A DNA stretch of 8,036 nucleotides from contig JARRJY010000096.1 of assembly GCA_037388705.1 (NCBI GenBank), positions 1 through 8,036 of the forward strand, read 5' to 3'. Source of the stretch: JARRJY01 sp037388705 (GTDB lineage: Bacteria > Pseudomonadota > Gammaproteobacteria > UBA6429 > Thiohalophilaceae). The position numbers and the translations under genes were made by a program. Numbering within the stretch: the first letter of the stretch is position 1; each line of letters begins with the position of its first letter. This document shows positions 7,049 through 8,036 of the stretch, piece by piece. Below the pieces are notes generated by a model. It did no database searches and was not told the DNA's origin. It saw only the letters and a list, made by a program, of their open reading frames with translations.

Positions 7049-7052
7049 AATG

Positions 7053-7058
7053 ACCTCC
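7053..7058 (-). promoter_or_regulatory. Ribosome binding site of carA
   Basis: GGAGGT on the minus strand, 4 nt before the TTG at 7048. It is the strongest Shine-Dalgarno in the window; the spacing is short. It supports the TTG start, as no ATG lies nearby in frame. Confidence 0.8.
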
Positions 7059-7077
7059 GTCGTATGCGCGTGCGAAA

Positions 7078-7107
7078 AGCGGGAGTACCTTTTTGGGGTC
7101 TCCCGCT
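7078..7107 (-). terminator. Hairpin in the carA leader, terminator- or attenuator-like
   Basis: On the minus strand an 8-bp GC-rich stem (AGCGGGAG paired with CTCCCGCT) can extend by ACC/GGT pairs past a 1-nt bulge, leaving a loop of about 7 nt. It is followed by TTT then CGC, counting one more T inside the stem. It lies about 30 nt after the predicted start of the carA RNA and 19 nt before the ribosome site. Its position suggests leader control of carAB. The short T run makes it a weak intrinsic terminator, and no leader peptide with an ATG is seen between the promoter and carA. In the plus direction no T run follows. Confidence 0.55.
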
Positions 7108-7145
7108 ACGAATTTATTGGTTAGAAATAGGTCCAGATCAGAAAC

Positions 7146-7175
7146 ATTATACTCAAAAGCCACCCCTGCTGTCCA
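7146..7175 (-). promoter_or_regulatory. sigma70-type promoter of carA
   Basis: The minus strand shows TGGACA (7175-7170, 5 of 6 to consensus), an 18-bp spacer and a perfect TATAAT (7151-7146). The predicted start is near 7139, giving a leader of about 90 nt that contains the hairpin. An 11-bp dyad CTTG-TTT-CAAG (7181-7191) lies just upstream of the -35 and could be an operator, but it is short. I found no ArgR-like box. Confidence 0.7.
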
Positions 7176-7322
7176 CGCGTCTTGTTTCAAGTCTCCTCAT
7201 ATTGGATATAGGTTCTTTTTTCAATTTTTCCAGCTTCAATAAACAATTAACGCTTCAAGAAAGTCAGGATTTAGGCATAATATTCGTAAGATAATAATTA
7301 TATTTGCTTTGGATTAGCAATT

Positions 7323-7328
7323 GGAGGG
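7323..7328 (+). promoter_or_regulatory. Ribosome binding site of the lipoprotein gene
   Basis: GGAGGG, 4 nt before the ATG at 7333. Together with the signal peptide beginning right at this ATG it fixes the start. Confidence 0.8.
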
Positions 7329-7332
7329 AATC

Positions 7333-8036
7333 ATGAAGAATTACTTGTACCTTGTTCCAGTCATCGTGCTTGCCAGCCTGGCTGTAAGTTGTAGTAGCGG
7401 TGGTGGTAATGGCAGTGGGTCATCCTTCCCGGTCACAGCATGTACAACAACCGTTGATGACAGCCAGTCTTATCCAAATGACATTATTAATTCTGCACTT
7501 AATGGCTCACCAACCTACTATGCTTTCGAAGGTCCAAGGGAAAATAACTCTGGTGTTCCTGCTATCCTGGATTACATGGTGCATGAAGTACCCATGGGGG
7601 TAACACCTAAAAATGCCCTTGTAGTATTAATTGCGGGTGGTCAGTTAAATGCCGGGATTGCAAGTGCAGGAGGGAACTGGGATCTAGCTAGTGATGGAGG
7701 ATCTGTCGGGTTCGCAGGTGATAATTTCCTGGTGAGAAGTGCAAATTTGTTCACCTATAGAGGCTACCGTGTTCTGACGATCGACCGTCCTTCCGATTTT
7801 GATGACTTTCTTGATCCTACAGTCCCAGTCGATCATGGCAGCGCACTAGATGTTTACTATCGAACACAGGTACAGCATACGGTTGATCTGTCTGCCATGA
7901 TTAATCGCGTACAAACAGCGACAAATTCAAGGGAAGACCCGGTGTTCATTCTCGGAACCAGTCGTGGCGGGATTTCAGGTGTGGCACAACATAAACTTGC
8001 CGCGGCTATTTCTATTTCAAACCCCGTCACTTCAGG
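7333..8036 (+). CDS. Predicted lipoprotein with alpha/beta-hydrolase fold, 3' end missing
   Basis: Only 234 codons are present; the gene runs off the window. Residues 1-20 form a lipoprotein signal peptide (MKNYLYLVPVIVLASLAVSC) with Cys20 as the probable lipidated residue, followed by a Ser/Gly-rich linker (SSGGGNGSGSS, 21-31). The mature part shows hydrolase features: a hydrophobic strand ALVVLIAGGQ (95-104) that could carry the oxyanion loop, YRGYRVLTIDRPSDF (142-156) as the next strand, and a GxSxG nucleophile elbow GTSRG at 208-212 with Ser210. The acid and histidine would lie outside the window. I cannot name a family or substrate; an esterase or peptidase at the membrane is possible. 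A second cysteine (Cys37) may form a disulfide. It is divergent from carA and occupies the place where many relatives carry dapB. Its opening has a rather AT-rich upstream region. Confidence 0.85.
   Translation, partial: MKNYLYLVPVIVLASLAVSCSSGGGNGSGSSFPVTACTTTVDDSQSYPNDIINSALNGSPTYYAFEGPRENNSGVPAILDYMVHEVPMGVTPKNALVVLIAGGQLNAGIASAGGNWDLASDGGSVGFAGDNFLVRSANLFTYRGYRVLTIDRPSDFDDFLDPTVPVDHGSALDVYYRTQVQHTVDLSAMINRVQTATNSREDPVFILGTSRGGISGVAQHKLAAAISISNPVTS

Larger units (their letters stand above)
7049..7332. other. Divergent intergenic region between carA and the lipoprotein gene
   Basis: This 284-bp gap holds the carA ribosome site, leader hairpin and promoter in its left half. The right half (about 7200-7320) is AT-rich and should carry the promoter of the plus-strand gene. 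CATAAT (7276-7281) and GATAAT (7290-7295) are possible -10 boxes, but neither has a good -35. TTCAA recurs at 7186, 7220, 7235 and 7254, twice as GCTTCAA 19 bp apart (7233 and 7252). No gene is supported here. Confidence 0.6.

Noticed and set aside
7132..7151. Reiterative UTP-sensitive start like E. coli carAB P1
   Set aside because: The GTTT run directly follows the TATAAT, too close to be the transcription start; the expected start is about 7 nt further on, outside a T run.
6996..7190. 64-codon minus-strand frame covering the carA leader
   Set aside because: It crosses the carA promoter and start in another frame and begins upstream of the predicted RNA start. It is not a plausible leader peptide.
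7049..7332. ArgR or other known arginine/pyrimidine operator upstream of carA
   Set aside because: No sequence close to the TGAAT-N4-ATTCA box was found; the AT-rich stretches do not have the required symmetry.
7400..7603. 67-codon plus-strand frame inside the lipoprotein gene
   Set aside because: It is a shifted frame within a longer coding region that has a signal peptide, lipobox, GxSxG motif and ribosome site.
1..8036. Mobile element, CRISPR array, toxin-antitoxin or defence system
   Set aside because: No transposase or integrase motifs, no terminal inverted repeats, no regularly spaced repeats and no toxin-like small gene pairs were seen. Apart from the partial gene at the right edge, the content is conserved housekeeping.

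Overview
The window is a compact, mostly minus-strand housekeeping block from a gammaproteobacterium. The evidence is close protein similarity to Escherichia coli FtsH, RlmE, YhbY, GreA, CarB and CarA, and the gene order carA-carB-greA-(DUF4149)-yhbY-rlmE-ftsH, which resembles pseudomonads and relatives more than Enterobacterales. Base composition is moderate. I cannot place the genus from the sequence alone.

Layout. Positions 1-492 (minus) hold the first 164 codons of ftsH, cut by the window edge. Positions 540-1160 (minus) are rlmE, the 23S rRNA 2'-O-methyltransferase. Positions 1163-1456 (minus) are a small unrecognised protein with two membrane segments. yhbY (1455-1751) is the only plus-strand gene in the core. 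Its start codon overlaps the start of the small membrane gene, and its stop codon touches the stop of the next gene, so it has no private intergenic DNA. Positions 1752-2186 (minus) encode a four-helix DUF4149 membrane protein. Then come greA (2197-2679), carB (2704-5910) and carA (5945-7048), all minus and read in the order carA, carB, greA, DUF4149. A 284-bp intergenic region (7049-7332) contains a good carA promoter and a strong leader hairpin. A divergent plus-strand gene at 7333 runs off the end; it encodes a predicted lipoprotein with an alpha/beta-hydrolase nucleophile elbow. No gene-free stretch exceeds 300 bp.

How the genes work together. CarA and CarB form carbamoyl-phosphate synthetase, which feeds pyrimidine and arginine synthesis. 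GreA rescues backtracked RNA polymerase. YhbY and RlmE both act on the large ribosomal subunit. FtsH is the membrane AAA+ protease. The genes form a growth and expression cluster and not a defence or mobile system; I saw no transposase, CRISPR array, tRNA or rRNA.

The most notable anomaly is at the 3' end of carA. The protein stops after the conserved GHPEASPGPHD motif, at 367 residues instead of about 381. The expected last ten residues (FIDLIEANKK, then TAA) are still present just downstream in another frame. This indicates a net loss of about 17 bp, which is either a real frameshift or an assembly error. Other points of interest are the CATG shared by two divergent start codons, the abutting convergent stops, the possible non-contiguous operon around yhbY, and the lipoprotein hydrolase in the place where dapB often lies.
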